NCBI GenBank assembly: GCA_037783545.1
Contig: JBBELK010000003.1
Coordinates: 2,232,001-2,296,000, forward strand
Source of the DNA: Henricia sp. BOLD:AAB3569
Lineage: Eukaryota; Echinodermata; Asteroidea; Spinulosida; Echinasteridae
Direction: 5' to 3'
DNA: 64,000 nucleotides
The notes beneath the pieces are model-generated. The model did no database searches. It was not told the DNA's origin and saw only the letters and a program-made list of their open reading frames with translations. This document shows positions 21,613 to 32,800 of the stretch, one piece after another. The translations under genes and the position numbers were made by a program. Positions within the stretch are counted from its first letter, which is position 1. The number at the start of each line of letters is the position of its first letter.

Positions 21613-24600
21613 CTAAAAGTGAGCAACAAGTTACAGAAAGATTTGAGGTATGAAATTTCTAAAGCTAGTGCTTGGTCGAATAATTGTTAACTTATCCATA
21701 AAAAAAGGTAATATAAATTACGCTTTGTCTTTCATGTATTGGCTCGCTCAATGTTGAAAGGGTAACACTCCTTGTTAAATTTGTTTTGATATCAAAAGTT
21801 TCACATTTTATTCACGAAAATGCTTATTTCCGTTATTAAACATAGCTGACAGAAAGCGCATCGAGAGATTCAGATGATCTGTAATGCGCTATATAAGAAC
21901 TGCCTATTATTATTACTGTGAACTTTCTAACTATACATAACTTTTTGTTAAATTTTTTTGCAATATACTACTTTTAATAGACCTTTTTCCACAGCGAGTC
22001 ACATTTTATAAATCTTGTATATAATTGTGCTTGCAAGCAAAACAGGGACATTTTTAAAAATTTTTTCAGCGTACCTTCCAGGGGTCCAACTTAATCCTGT
22101 CTTTCTCTATTTCCTGCTTCATCCGGAGCTGGGTTTCAGGCGTAAACTCCCCTGCCGATAGTCGTTCACGCCACTTGCTGCAAGCTCTCGCGAAGAATTC
22201 GTTGTCAAGCGCCGAGCCGTTCATCCTAGCAAAGACAGAAAATTATAACCAAGTTATTGTTTTATTTTCCTTTTGTAACCGTAAGAGTTGACAATGCCTT
22301 GGAGTCTCCCCTTATGTTGTTCAACAATATTCTCAACAATTATATAAAAACTATGGGTCCAGGTCCCACCAGAGCACTCGTGGGGTGTTATGGCCGAGCG
22401 GTCTAGTGAGTCAAACTTAAGTTCCTGTGCTAGTACTAGAATGTAGGTTCGATTCCTGGCCGTGACGGGTTGTTGCACCTGTGCCCTTGAGCAAGGCACT
22501 CAACCACACTTGCTCCCATTCCTGTAATTGGCGGTCCCTCCGCTGTTGGATGTGGTATATAAATAAATAAATAAATATGAAGTTTTTCATAGTGTCTCGG
22601 GAAAGCACTGAGTATACAGTGTTAATAATTACGTCATGTAAGGGCAAAACAAACCCTAATTAACATTCAGTCTCCCCAATGCAAGTTAAATCAATTTCTG
22701 ATATGATACAAAACACGTCCGTTTGAACAATATTTTAAATATTCTACAGTATTTATAAATTACATGAGAATTTCTTTTTTTAAAATTAATAACCTGGACA
22801 AGTCATTTTTACAAATGCCATTTTTATGTCTTCAAAAAGTCTCCAAGAAGTCTTGTTGATGCAATAACATTGACATTTTGTCTCACTTACCTTAGGAAGC
22901 TGTCGCTCGTCTGGACCCGGTCGACCTTGGGCAACAAAGTCAGTAACTTATACTGGTAGTGGGCTGGCAGACTGTGAATAGTGTGCTTATTTATCAAGGC
23001 CTGTCGGAATACAAAATAGGTAGTTTCGACTTATTAGTACCTAAGACAGTTTACGCATTTCTATTGGTTGAGAGCATGTCACATGAATTGTCTTGAACGG
23101 ATGATAAAGACCAGCAGCCGATTTCACAAAACTTTACGCAATTGCGCAAGTCCACTTACGCCATTACTTGCGCAATAATTTATGGCGTAAGTGGACTTGC
23201 GCAATTGCGTAAAGTTTTGTGAAATCGGCTGCAGGGGCCAATTTCATAGAGCTGCTTGACAGCCTATTTTCTCTTAACCGAGCGTCAGGCTATTTCACAG
23301 ACATTGTTAACGGTAAGCAACTGAAATTATCCCTTAACTGCAATAGCCGTGTGCATGCTTAACCACGCCGCGACCATGAAATAGCGCTTAATTCATCTGC
23401 TATGCTAAGCACGTCATTACTGCTTGTGCTTAAGCAGCTCTATGAAATTTTTAGTCTCTGACCCTAGTAAGTTTTAACACGCTTGCCCAAAAGCAAAATG
23501 GGTTTAAATCCAGGCAGCTCTGTCTGCGCGCTGCATGTGCCCTTGGGCAAAGTACTTAATATAAATGAGTAAGAGAGCAGGGATTGAAAACCTAATTAAC
23601 ATATTGACCCAAACAGGATTCGAACCCGGGCCACACCAACTAGATCTGCTATATTTTACCTTAAGGTTGACATTGGCCAAGATGGAATCGGGAGTTTCTA
23701 GATCAACATGTAGACTCATCTTTTTTGGAGGATGCAGCTTCGATAAAACTGAAAATATAATAAAGTGTCCTTAATGTACATGTAAATCGATAAAGATAAA
23801 ACGGCTAAAAATAAAATGTTGGCCTGCAATGTAAATAGATTTATGCTTAAAGTTATCCAGTTTTTTTTTTAGACGAAACTGAAAATAAAATAAGCATTAT
23901 CCATATCAAATGTCAGAGATTAAAGTTAAACCAACCACAACACAACAAAAATTGATTATTTTACAGAAATGTTAGTGTCAGTTTTAAAAATTATATTTTG
24001 AAATAATAAATCATCTTACCTGGAAATTTCTTCTCTTTATTTTTGAGCTGTAGGATTTTTAAAAAATAGAAGAAAGTATTTAGTATGTACTATATCACAG
24101 TCAAATTTGTAAAATTCAAAAGTGTTGTGTTTTTATCCAAATGATTTGTAAGTGTGACCAGGCCAGCTTGTCTGGTCATGGTAATCTTTAAAAGCTCAGC
24201 CATCTGCATGTTGGGGGTGCCACTGTGTGCAATTGTTCCTTAGAATTTCTAGAATACTTTTGTAAGGAACGGTTGCATTTACAGTGGGTCCCCTGGCTGC
24301 AGGTGGCAGGAGCTAGCCTACATTATTTTGTTTTTATTCTGGCAATCTTGGGATTCCAGGTGCTCAGTCTGTTTTCCTATATAAGGGAGTGCAGGCCAGG
24401 TTTCTGCAGTTCTTCTGTTCTGGCTGCTGGTGGAACACAGGCTGTGCACTGCGTGTGCATGGGCCGTGGTGCTATATTCTGCGTCATTTATCAAGTAAGT
24501 TTATTTCTTTAATTGAAAAGTAGCTTATTTTATAAATTGTTTAAATACGTTTTGCTGCTTTTTTTGTTTTCTTGTAGCTCAACTTATGCTACTTGACTGC

Positions 24601-27600
24601 CGTTTTGCTGCCATTTTGTTTTGCATACACCAATATCGTGCAATACATTGTGAAAGAAATTAATACTTTAAACGCCAAAAAAATTATTTTAAATAATTAA
24701 CCCACTACTTTTAAATCACATCTGTTTTGTGCATTATTTTACGCCTCTGTTCGTCATCCCTATTTTCTATTATTTTACCAACTCGGTTACATATAATTAT
24801 TAGTGTTTTTGGTTTTGAGATAATCACCTTGTTACCAAATGCTGAAACATTAGCCGTGAGTTTGCCCATGGTCTGGGACCTAGTCTGCGTCTGCAGTGGT
24901 AGAGGCTGCCGCATGCTGATCCGTAACGACACCCGACTAGCCTGGGGCAGATCAGGTTTATTTACAACAGGCGCTGCATTAACTTCAGTACCGGGCACCA
25001 GACTATTACGCTGATCGGTTGCGACACCCGACGCAGTCGCGGGCTCACTGATTGAGCCACGGTCGTCTGCGGTAGTAGCGTTACTTGGCCGCGTCTCCAT
25101 GACGTGATTTTCGTTCAGTACGTGACCGTTTTCGGAGTTGTCGTCTTTACTTGTATCTGTGTCAATATCCTCGTCTGGCGTGGTCTGAGAGTCCCTTTCG
25201 TTGTCGCTCGGAGACGGCGTTAAATCGATCACCTCGGCTGAAAAGGATTTTTACAAGGAAAACAAATTACAAAATCATTCTCAAGTACTGTGGGATATCA
25301 TGGCTGAGTGGTTTAGGTCATTGACTCGCGATACTGGGGTGAAAACCTGGGGTTGCGGGTTCGATACCCGATTGTGGTACCTGTGCCCTTTAGCAAGGCA
25401 TTTAACCACAATTGTTCCATCCTTCGGAAGGGATGTAAAGCCGTTGTGTAACACAATTTAAAGATCTCAGAGCACTCTTTTGTAAAGAGTTAAGGGGATT
25501 CCCCAGTGTCTCTGGCCATCGGCTGCCAATGGCACCACCCACCTTTGTTTAGGTGGAAGACACTTGTAAAGCTTCATGAAATTCAGCCTACGTGCTGCAA
25601 AATGAAGTTCAATAAAAACCTATTAATTGCTAGAAATATGGGAAATACCTACCAGCATAATTTGGTTCCTTTCCCGGTGGTGATTTTAACGGTTTTAAAA
25701 TAATCCTGGGCACAATTTGTTGTTTCCGTCTTTGATGCCTATGATGCAGGGTGAACTTCAACCTCGTCGGGCTGTGCATCTGGGCGGTCGCCTCCAAACC
25801 CCGAGTACGATGGTGTGAGTGGTGATGCGAGTGGTCCTCCGGCTCAGACAGCGCCCTCGGTGGCGACCGATGGACCACGACACTATCCGAGGAACTGGAC
25901 GAAGCGGGGACTTGACAGAGAGTAAATCTGCGCAGCGCTGGGACAATGTGATGAGCTTTCTCCGGTAAAACACCAATGGCTTTTTAAAAAAACAGAAAAA
26001 AATGTTAGGGGAGATCTTTTTTTAAAAGTGCATTTTTATGAGGTGTAATAATCAAGTGCAATTAATTCTTGCGTTCGTTTTACTTACGCATTTTCTTGTT
26101 TCCAGACTGTTGCTTGTTAACCCCCGTTTCAGCCTCCGTCAAATCAACGACGTCTCGGTTTCCGGACGCATCTGTCGTTTCGTCCTGCTTGTATTCAAGC
26201 ATCTGTCGCGCTTCGTCCGGTAAGTGGCTCTGCAAAGTTCAACATATTAAATACGTGTACTTAAAGATAGATTACGGGTTTGGATAACTGTTATAAATGG
26301 CGTTATCTCCACGTGTGATTGAGAATGGTAAAAACCAACCCATGTATAAGTCAGCTCAGTACCTCATCTACGTTCCAAGAAAAAACTATCTTTGCTATCA
26401 AGAAATTATGCAAAGCCTGAAGCCGAATCAAGTGATTTAAGAAACAGCCATGGTTTACAAAAATCAGGAATAATTTGTAATTTGCTCACTGACCCTAAGA
26501 CCATAAACTCCTGACATTTCGGCAACTTTGTAGAAGGTCCCGTCTGGTCCCCGACATCCTCCGTGTAAAACAGAATTGAGACAAGCAGAGGGGACTGTAC
26601 CACTGTTAAAAATTAAAAAAAACAGCCAGAAATTAAAAAAAAAAATTATTGAAAAGTTAATTACCACAAGTCCCTGGGTCTTAATTCAAGTCACAAGCTA
26701 TTCAAACAAAGGCATTCATTTGTGCATGTTCATCCTTTGCTTCTTTTACTGGACTTGTGATGGACTCAACTTCAACCCTGGTTGAGGCATAACATCACTG
26801 TGCCCTAATATTTTTGTTTGTTGTGAATGTCATGCATGCATAAACAGTGTTTTTGAAAATGGTGCAGTGCCTAATTATTGCGTGTTAATCATATGTTTCC
26901 AAGCAAAACATTTTTCCCAGTACAGAAAGACATACATAGCAACCATTACAATTACACCAAGTCAAAAACAGCGTGGAATATTTAGCACACGAGTCAAAAC
27001 ACCCTTTTCTCTTAGTCTTACCTTCTGAGAGAGAGGAATCCATTTTGTAGTGATGAGGTGTTAGTATGATCATGAAAGTTAAAGAAAAATATTTTTCTTT
27101 TAGGTAATAATACTTGTGATTGGAAGACGTTTATAATACATGTACAAGTCAGCCGAATGTTCCTTATAAAAGGAATTTTTAGTGGTCTTCATCAATTTGA
27201 ATTATAAATTTGCAGACTTATGAGGGAAATTTAGGAGGAAAAAATTAAGATTTTTTCAAGCACACATCAATAACCCCATGGTGTCAGAATTTTTCAGTGG
27301 TCAAAGACAATTTAGGGAATATAGAAAGGATTATCAGCAATTTTTTCCAGAAACCATTGCACAAACTATCCACCACGGCTGTCACGGGTCACTAAACATC
27401 TCCCGTGTTTGTCCTCCAGAAGGGAAGAGAACAATAGAACCTCGTGCTTTTCTGCTAGCAGCCACGTGTGTTTCCCCACGTGGCTCTATTGTTCTCTCCT
27501 CCATCTGGAGGACAAACACGGTAGGGTTTAGTGAGCCGTGACAGCGTGAAACCGCCCTATATTTGTATTTTACCTAATGTCTTTAAGATTGGCCTGTTTG

Positions 27601-28728
27601 ATGTTTCGTAAGATCTCTTTACAACTCATGGGCGTGTTGAACTGTCTTTCCAACACCTGCAATCAAAAGAATAATTACATATTTTAAAATTTTAAATTTT
27701 TAAAGGAGAAAATAGAAAAAGGCAAGAATTTCCCCATAGGTGTAGCGGAGGACTTGATGACACGTTTAGGGGAAATTCATTTGTTACTGCTTTTATCGTC
27801 TATACTCGCAGTAATTGACGAGGACAATGGGCAAAACAGTTTATAACAAAGCAACATTGGGGGAGGGGGGTGGGGGGGTGTACAATGACAGTGCATTGAC
27901 ATAACAACAATACTTCACTGCGCATGGTTAATCAGTTCAGTTGTTTTACTTCCTCCATGCTTCAACTAAAAAATAAACCCACGCCTACGAACAGCAATGT
28001 TTGAAATAATCCCGGCATTAACTGGTTGAAATTATTTTAATATCCAGCATCATTAACTGCAGATTTGATAGAAAAAAATCCCAAATTTAAGAGTGGGGAA
28101 AAAAATAAAGCTTTTCTTAGAAAGCAATTTTGTTCAGCTAGTATCATACTAGACATAATCATGTTTGTACACAAGGACGGTCTAAAAACATGGTGAACCT
28201 GTAATTTTGAAATTCCAGAATTTATCCCAGGCAACACGTTTCCAATATTTCCAACTAGCCTAAAGTTGCATTTTATTTTAAAATATGGTCATAATGTGAA
28301 CATGATGTGAACCTTAATGTGCGTGCACTAACTTTTTACTGGGAAACATCAACAGCGTCAATTCCGCGTTTTTAACATTTTTATTTAACCAACTCACTTG
28401 AACATGTTGAAAAAATATGATTATTGTTAAAACAAATGGTTTTGAATAATGTGGCGAAATCACTTGAGACTAGTTCATCAGTAGAGTGTCCTTGTTTAGA
28501 TGTTCCAGGCCGCTAACTTCAAATAGACACCCTCAAAATACACCCTCCCATCCCTTTCCCCCGCCCACGTAGTAGTACACCAAAAAGGCGCCAGCACACA
28601 TTCGATTCATGATTCAACATCAACATGTTCAACGTTCGTTACAAACACGATTTTATCCCGGTTATACTCACAATTTGCGCAGCCTCTGCCCACGTTCTAC
28701 CTTTTCTACGTCTGTGTTTATCATTCAT
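19714..28728 (-). CDS. ASXL: Additional sex combs-like protein (ASXL), complete, 10 coding exons
   Basis: Chromatin protein; in known animals ASXL/Asx binds and activates the BAP1/Calypso deubiquitinase that removes ubiquitin from histone H2A K119 (PR-DUB). Coding exons in transcript order: 28728-28672, 27656-27574, 26602-26494, 26229-26088, 25979-25653, 25237-24836, 23748-23660, 23000-22891, 22225-22075, 21612-19714. Lengths sum to 3369 nt, 1122 residues plus stop, with every phase matching. Domains: HARE-HTH at about residues 10-83, a [11 protein letters not shown] motif at about 225, DEUBAD/ASXH at about 385-495, a long low-complexity Ser/Thr/Gln-rich middle, and an atypical C-terminal PHD finger in the last 35 residues. 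The start is the first ATG of exon 1 and resembles the vertebrate N-terminus (basic stretch then RTWAEAA). At 1122 residues it is shorter than human ASXL1-3 or fly Asx, mainly through a shorter middle. Confidence 0.95.
22075..23748 (-). CDS. ASXL: ASXL exons 7-9: DEUBAD (ASXH) domain
   Basis: Three exons encode the BAP1-activating module: [16 protein letters not shown], then [20 protein letters not shown] and [14 protein letters not shown], then [34 protein letters not shown] and DRIKLDPWK. The order and spacing match the vertebrate ASXL domain closely, including the N-x-x-F motif (NEFF) and the ETP-x-SIL lead-in. This is the most conserved part of the protein. Confidence 0.95.
22381..22577 (+). 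mobile_element. SINE S1 variant with clear tRNA-Leu-like head
   Basis: Head GTTATGGCCGAGCGGTCTAG, a long variable-arm region and GTAGGTTCGATTCCTGG resemble tRNA-Leu. Body GAGCAAGGCACTCAACCACA, then a different tail of (AAAT)n. Confidence 0.7.
23114..23232. repeat. Perfect 51-bp inverted repeat with 17-bp loop
   Basis: Arms start GCAGCCGATTTCACAAAAC and end GTTTTGTGAAATCGGCTGC; I find no mismatch across 51 bp. Ends resemble the GCCGATTTCACAA MITEs, so this is a very young copy or is kept identical by conversion. ASXL intron. Confidence 0.8.
23234..23452. mobile_element. MITE with CAATTTCATAGAGCTGC ends
   Basis: GGCCAATTTCATAGAGCTGC and GCAGCTCTATGAAATTTTTA ends, directly adjoining the perfect hairpin at 23114-23232. 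Confidence 0.65.
24153..24494 (+). mobile_element. Possible solo LTR with TATA box
   Basis: TGTGACCAGGCC start, CCTATATAAGGGAG TATA-like box at about 24377, and GTAAG immediately before and after the 342-bp segment. The right end is AA rather than the usual CA and no AATAAA is seen, so a chance match or an unrelated promoter is possible. Confidence 0.25.
25289..25616 (+). mobile_element. SINE S1, full length
   Basis: Head ATGGCTGAGTGGTTTAGGTC with box B GCGGGTTCGATACCCG, body to GTGTCTCTGGCC, then a 3' extension (CCACCCACCTTTGTTTAGGT) also present in the copy at 41517. ASXL intron. Confidence 0.75.
26264..26382. mobile_element. MITE family B, terminal fragment
   Basis: Outer block only (TAGATTACGGGTTTGG to TACGTTCCAAG) in an ASXL intron. 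No core array. Confidence 0.6.
26494..28728 (-). CDS. ASXL: ASXL exons 1-3: HARE-HTH domain
   Basis: Exon 1 encodes [19 protein letters not shown], exon 2 continues [20 protein letters not shown], and exon 3 gives [16 protein letters not shown] and [16 protein letters not shown]. This is the winged-helix HARE-HTH domain proposed to bind DNA, with the W-A-E-A-A start and the G-x-F-Y-K-V wing conserved. Exon 3 uses a GTCAGT donor; exons 1 and 2 use GTGAGT and GTAAAA. Confidence 0.93.
26665..26790. mobile_element. Relative of the ACAAGTCC MITE
   Basis: CACAAGTCCCTGGGTCTTAA to GACTTGTGATGGACTCAACT and CAACCCTGG match one half of 12550-12795. It adjoins the ASXL HARE exon 3 upstream side. Confidence 0.55.
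27374..27547. repeat. Palindrome in ASXL intron 2
   Basis: CACGGCTGTCACGGGTCAC and GTGAGCCGTGACAGCGTG pair, as do CCGTGTTTGTCCTCCAGA and CTGGAGGACAAACACGG and the central CACGTG-containing arms. Foldback-type MITE, 174 bp. Confidence 0.65.
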
Positions 28729-29454
28729 GCTTCAATCGGTAATAGATCGCGGACCGATAGAATGTTTACAACGACAATAAAATGAAATATTTCAGATCAT
28801 TTTTGTAAGCAATATCACCCCACTTCACCTTCCGCCATTTTCCACAGGAGAAACCATTTACTGGTGGGTGTTTAAAAAGTGCCGTCCCATTTGTAAATTT
28901 GAAATCGACACTACTTTAACCAAATTATAAATGTTTACCTCATGTAACACTTAAAATGAAATGTGTTGATAATATCAAGTACATTTTTGCTACTTAAGTT
29001 ACAAAGTTTTTATGAATGCCACTCTCTTTGCTAAATATCTACCCTTCAGAAAATAATGAAACAATCCAAGCAAAGGTCATTGCTATTTTTAGAACAGTTT
29101 ATACCGATGCACTTTCGGCAATTGTCGGAATTGTTCGTTACGGGTCGTTACTTGGAAACAAGAAGCGAAATGGCGACCTGCATAGAAGTGCATGACTGTT
29201 TTATTTTTCATCACACCAAATTTTGAGGAATATTGGCTGAAGAAATCATATGGGATGGCAGGAAATGAGTAGCCGTGGCACAGTTTTGAACTGAGCAAAA
29301 ATGTGTGTGTTTTTCATTCGTTTTTCATGCTGTTTTTAGAAAAGAATTGTTTTCTTGTTTTCAGAACTTTTTGTTTTATTTGCTCTGCATCACTCGAGTC
29401 ACTGTGCATGCTCTGCATGCACTGCATGGGGGAAATGGAAGAAAAGTGTGCCCT

Positions 29455-29508
29455 GTGCTGTGGGGGAGGGGGAGGGGCAAAGGGGAGGGGGAACAGGGGA
29501 GGGGTCGC
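29455..29508 (+). other. G-rich tract with quadruplex potential
   Basis: At least four runs of four or more Gs within 54 bp (GGGGGAGGGGGAGGGG, AAAGGGGAGGGGG, AGGGGAGGGG) between the divergent ASXL and CCDC178-like genes. Confidence 0.7.
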
Positions 29509-29509
29509 T

Positions 29510-29786
29510 CGCAGGCATGAGAAAACCCATGAGAAGACGATAAATTAGAAAGAAACGGCCAGAGACATCGGGGAATCCCCTTGCTCTTCACGAAAGAATG
29601 CTCTGGGATCTTCTTTAAAGTGCGTTACCTAACTAACACACTGGACCAATGGCTTTACATCCCTTCCAAAGGATGGAGCAAGTGTGTTCAGGTGCCTTGC
29701 TCAAGGGCACAGGTACCCTAGCCGGGTATCGAACCTGCAACCCAAGTTTTCACCTAAGTATTGCAAGTCAGTGACCCGTCTGTAAC
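29510..29786 (-). mobile_element. SINE S1 in the divergent promoter region
   Basis: Reverse copy; head truncated. Ends 18 bp before the first CCDC178-like exon seen (29805). Confidence 0.7.
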
Positions 29787-29804
29787 CATCATTTTTACTT
29801 GCAG

Positions 29805-29861
29805 ATGAAAGAAATGCCGACTTTAAGGAATAACAACCCTCTCGGTAGAATGTCAAATTAA
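29805..29861 (+). other. Upstream ORF in the CCDC178-like 5' UTR
   Basis: The exon begins exactly at an ATG after an acceptor (ttacttgcag). This 18-codon ORF (MKEMPTLRNNNPLGRMSN) ends with TAA two bases before the main ATG at 29864, close enough for reinitiation or start-site competition. Whether it is translated is inference. Confidence 0.45.
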
Positions 29862-29863
29862 GA

Positions 29864-32800
29864 ATGGCTTCATCACTGAATGGGACGACAGGCTCTGGTC
29901 AAGCCCAAGTTGGAATCGACGTGGGATCCCAACTTCAGAGTGAAGATGAAAAACTCAAGGCATTCCTGACGCAGCCTAGGACTGGTTCGAAACTTAGCAC
30001 AAGATCGGAGGGGACTGGGGACGTGTTAACAGTGGTCCCTGGTCAACAGAAGACGACTTCCGAGAATTTGCCTTCTAAGAAAGGTATTTGCTTAGAAAAG
30101 AAAGAAAAAATCAAATACACTATAAAAATCATAATAAACCCATCATTTTGATAAATGTAAAGTAATAGTGACTATCAGTTTGGGATTTTTACAGTTTCTA
30201 AAAGTAAAAGCATAACTTTTTAGCTTTAAAATGATGCTCGTCTCAAGTTCATACGATATTCAGAAGAGGAGTTATAGTTCAATGAATGTGCGAGAAATCT
30301 AGGTTAAAGTTAGGCCAATGAAATTAGATTACTAGTTTCTCGTCAACCATCTATCAAATTTTGGTGAGGGATTTTTTTCATTATTCATTATTTAATTAAG
30401 GAAAAATACAACCTTTACACATACACAAACTGCCATTTAGAAACTGATTATTAAGGCTCTAAACTCGCCCAGAAATGGTTTGGTGCCAGTATCAATCAAG
30501 GGAAATGACAAAGGAGATGTCTGGTTATGAAAGAGCAATATATTTGAATATAAACACAAAAGCTGCAAAACACAGATCGCGACTGCACAATTCAAATATA
30601 AACTTTTCAATTGGGAGTAGTTTGCATCTGAATTTTGCCCTTTTTTTGCAAAATAATGAAATGTTGGCATAATGAAATTTGTTGGTGCGGGGTCAAAATC
30701 ACATGCGGGCGCTGACGAGAAACTAGTAATCTAATTTCATTGGCCATAGTGACCCAAAATTTGGTCTGTTTAAAATGTTAAGATGTGAATCTCCATAGCA
30801 ACCACCATGTTCTGAATAAGCTACAATCACCAAATTTCACATAAACAATGTTTACACCTTTATTATAACATCACGGCATTTTGATTTGTAGTGCTAAATG
30901 AACTTTGCCAGCTTTAGACCTGTTTTGTGGCAGACAGTCACTATAAATCCTTTTCATGGATTTTACAGGAAAGAAGACGGTGCAAAACAGACGACACAGA
31001 ATATTTCCCAAGGATGAGCATACTCAATCTGGAAGTGAAATGGAACAGACATGCACTGAAATAGATGAGCCTCCAGTTGAAGCAAGATTGAAAGAGCTTG
31101 GTAAATTTTTCGTTCAATTTTAACAAAATATCACCCAAATGCATTTTGGATACATTTCTTGTAGTGCAAGTATATTTAGTGCAAGCTTCATATTAAAGGC
31201 CCTATGTATCATTTGCAAGATGAAACTTTTTGTAGATTCGTGGAATAAGAGTGTAACATATCTAAGGAAGAATGTTGGTAAACTAGCCTGAAGAAATTTT
31301 AGCTACATAGATGCATCAATGCTTCAGAAAACCTTGAAAATCTATATATGGATTTTGTGTACAAGTGATTGGTAAAAAAGTCCCGTGCACAGGACTTTTA
31401 TAGAAAACCACCTTCGGTTGTTAATTTCCAGCATGAAATATTATTTTGGACGGAAATAAATTCATGTGGTGTTTGTTACCATTGTTATCAACACTTTGAG
31501 TAAGGTTTTTCTTGTCAACTCATGAAAAACAAAATTGGGTCATTGCAAATGATACAATGGGCCTTTTTAAAGTTATATTGTCTGTGGTCCTCAGCAAATT
31601 CCTTTTTTTTCTTCTCTGAACGAATTTTTAAAGCATTTACTTTATTTTAACGAAAAAACATCATTCTTTGTATTTAAGAATTACGTGTCTAGAAAAATAT
31701 CAAAATCGGGAAAACCATTATTTTTCAAGGTGTCGCACCCAAAACGCACGGACAATACATCTTTAAATAAAAGTTTGTTTAACTTCATTACTAGATGAGC
31801 TGTACCCAATCCCAGAAGGATGGCCACGACTCCACGACAAAATCTTCAAACGTCATGCCTTGTTCATTCGCAAGCCTACCTGCCCGGCCGTCGCCAAGGC
31901 CTTAGAACACCTCAAACAACTTCAAGATCGCATCGAACTGTGGAGCAGAGAGGTGGAATGGGAGATTCTAAGCAGACGATCATCTACGATAGCTGGCAGC
32001 GTGCCAGGCTCGGCACGGGCATCTAGTGCGGCGGAAACATCGCACAGTCGACTGACGACAGAAAGCGGTCAGTGTTTGTCTAGCGGAAAACTTAAAGGCA
32101 GTACACATGATTGGTATCTCGAAGAATCAGAAATGTTCACAGATTTACACATAACTTACACAATATAAACACTTCCCCTGAAATGGTTTTGTCTGAAGTG
32201 CTATAGTCTTTGAGAAATGAGCAAAACAATTATATTTTGTCTCGCGAGACGTAAAATCAATTCGCCCCAAAACCATTTCGCCCCAAACACCACTTCGTCC
32301 AAACACTACTTCGCCCAAGTACTTCTTCGCCCAAAAGCCACTTCACCCCAAAACAACTTCGTGCACTGGCCGTGGTTCAGGGCGAAGTGGTCCAGGGCAA
32401 AATGACTGTACACCCTTTTTTTACTGTTTTCTCAAAGGTTAGACAACGTACAGAGCTGGTTTTTGCTCAGGTTGGTTTTTATCATGAATATCTTCAATCA
32501 CACGGGGATAAAACTATTTGTAACAGTTTACCAATCATGTATACTATCTTTAAAGGCCCAATATATCATTTGCAAGATAAAACTTTTTATTGATCTCTGG
32601 AATAAGAACATACATGTATCTAAAGAAGAAGGTTGGTAAACTAGCCTGCAGAAATTTCAGATACATAGATGCATAAATTCAGAAAACCTTCAAAATCCAT
32701 GCATGGTTTTTGAATGGTCTTTGCCAAGACTTAGCAAACACCTTGTGTAATGTGGCCCTGTAAACATTCTCCCTAACACAGTTACATCTTTTCTTATTCT

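Larger units (their letters stand above)
28729..29804. promoter_or_regulatory. Shared upstream region of divergent ASXL and CCDC178-like genes
   Basis: About 1.1 kb separates the ASXL start codon (minus strand) from the first coding exon of the CCDC178-like gene (plus strand), so the two probably share a bidirectional promoter. No TATA box stands out. A GTTACTTGGAAAC at 29147-29159 is loosely like an RFX X-box. A G-rich run lies at 29455-29508 and a SINE at 29510-29786. The 5' non-coding exon of the plus-strand gene must lie here but I could not fix its donor. Confidence 0.55.

Noticed and set aside
22385-22467. tRNA-Leu gene
   Set aside because: tRNA-Leu-like, but it continues into the S1 SINE body and the acceptor stem is imperfect.
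24020-24047. 28-bp candidate ASXL exon with good splice sites on the minus strand
   Set aside because: Including it breaks the frame. The exon at 23660-23748 ([13 protein letters not shown]) joins both neighbours in phase and matches the ASXL family.
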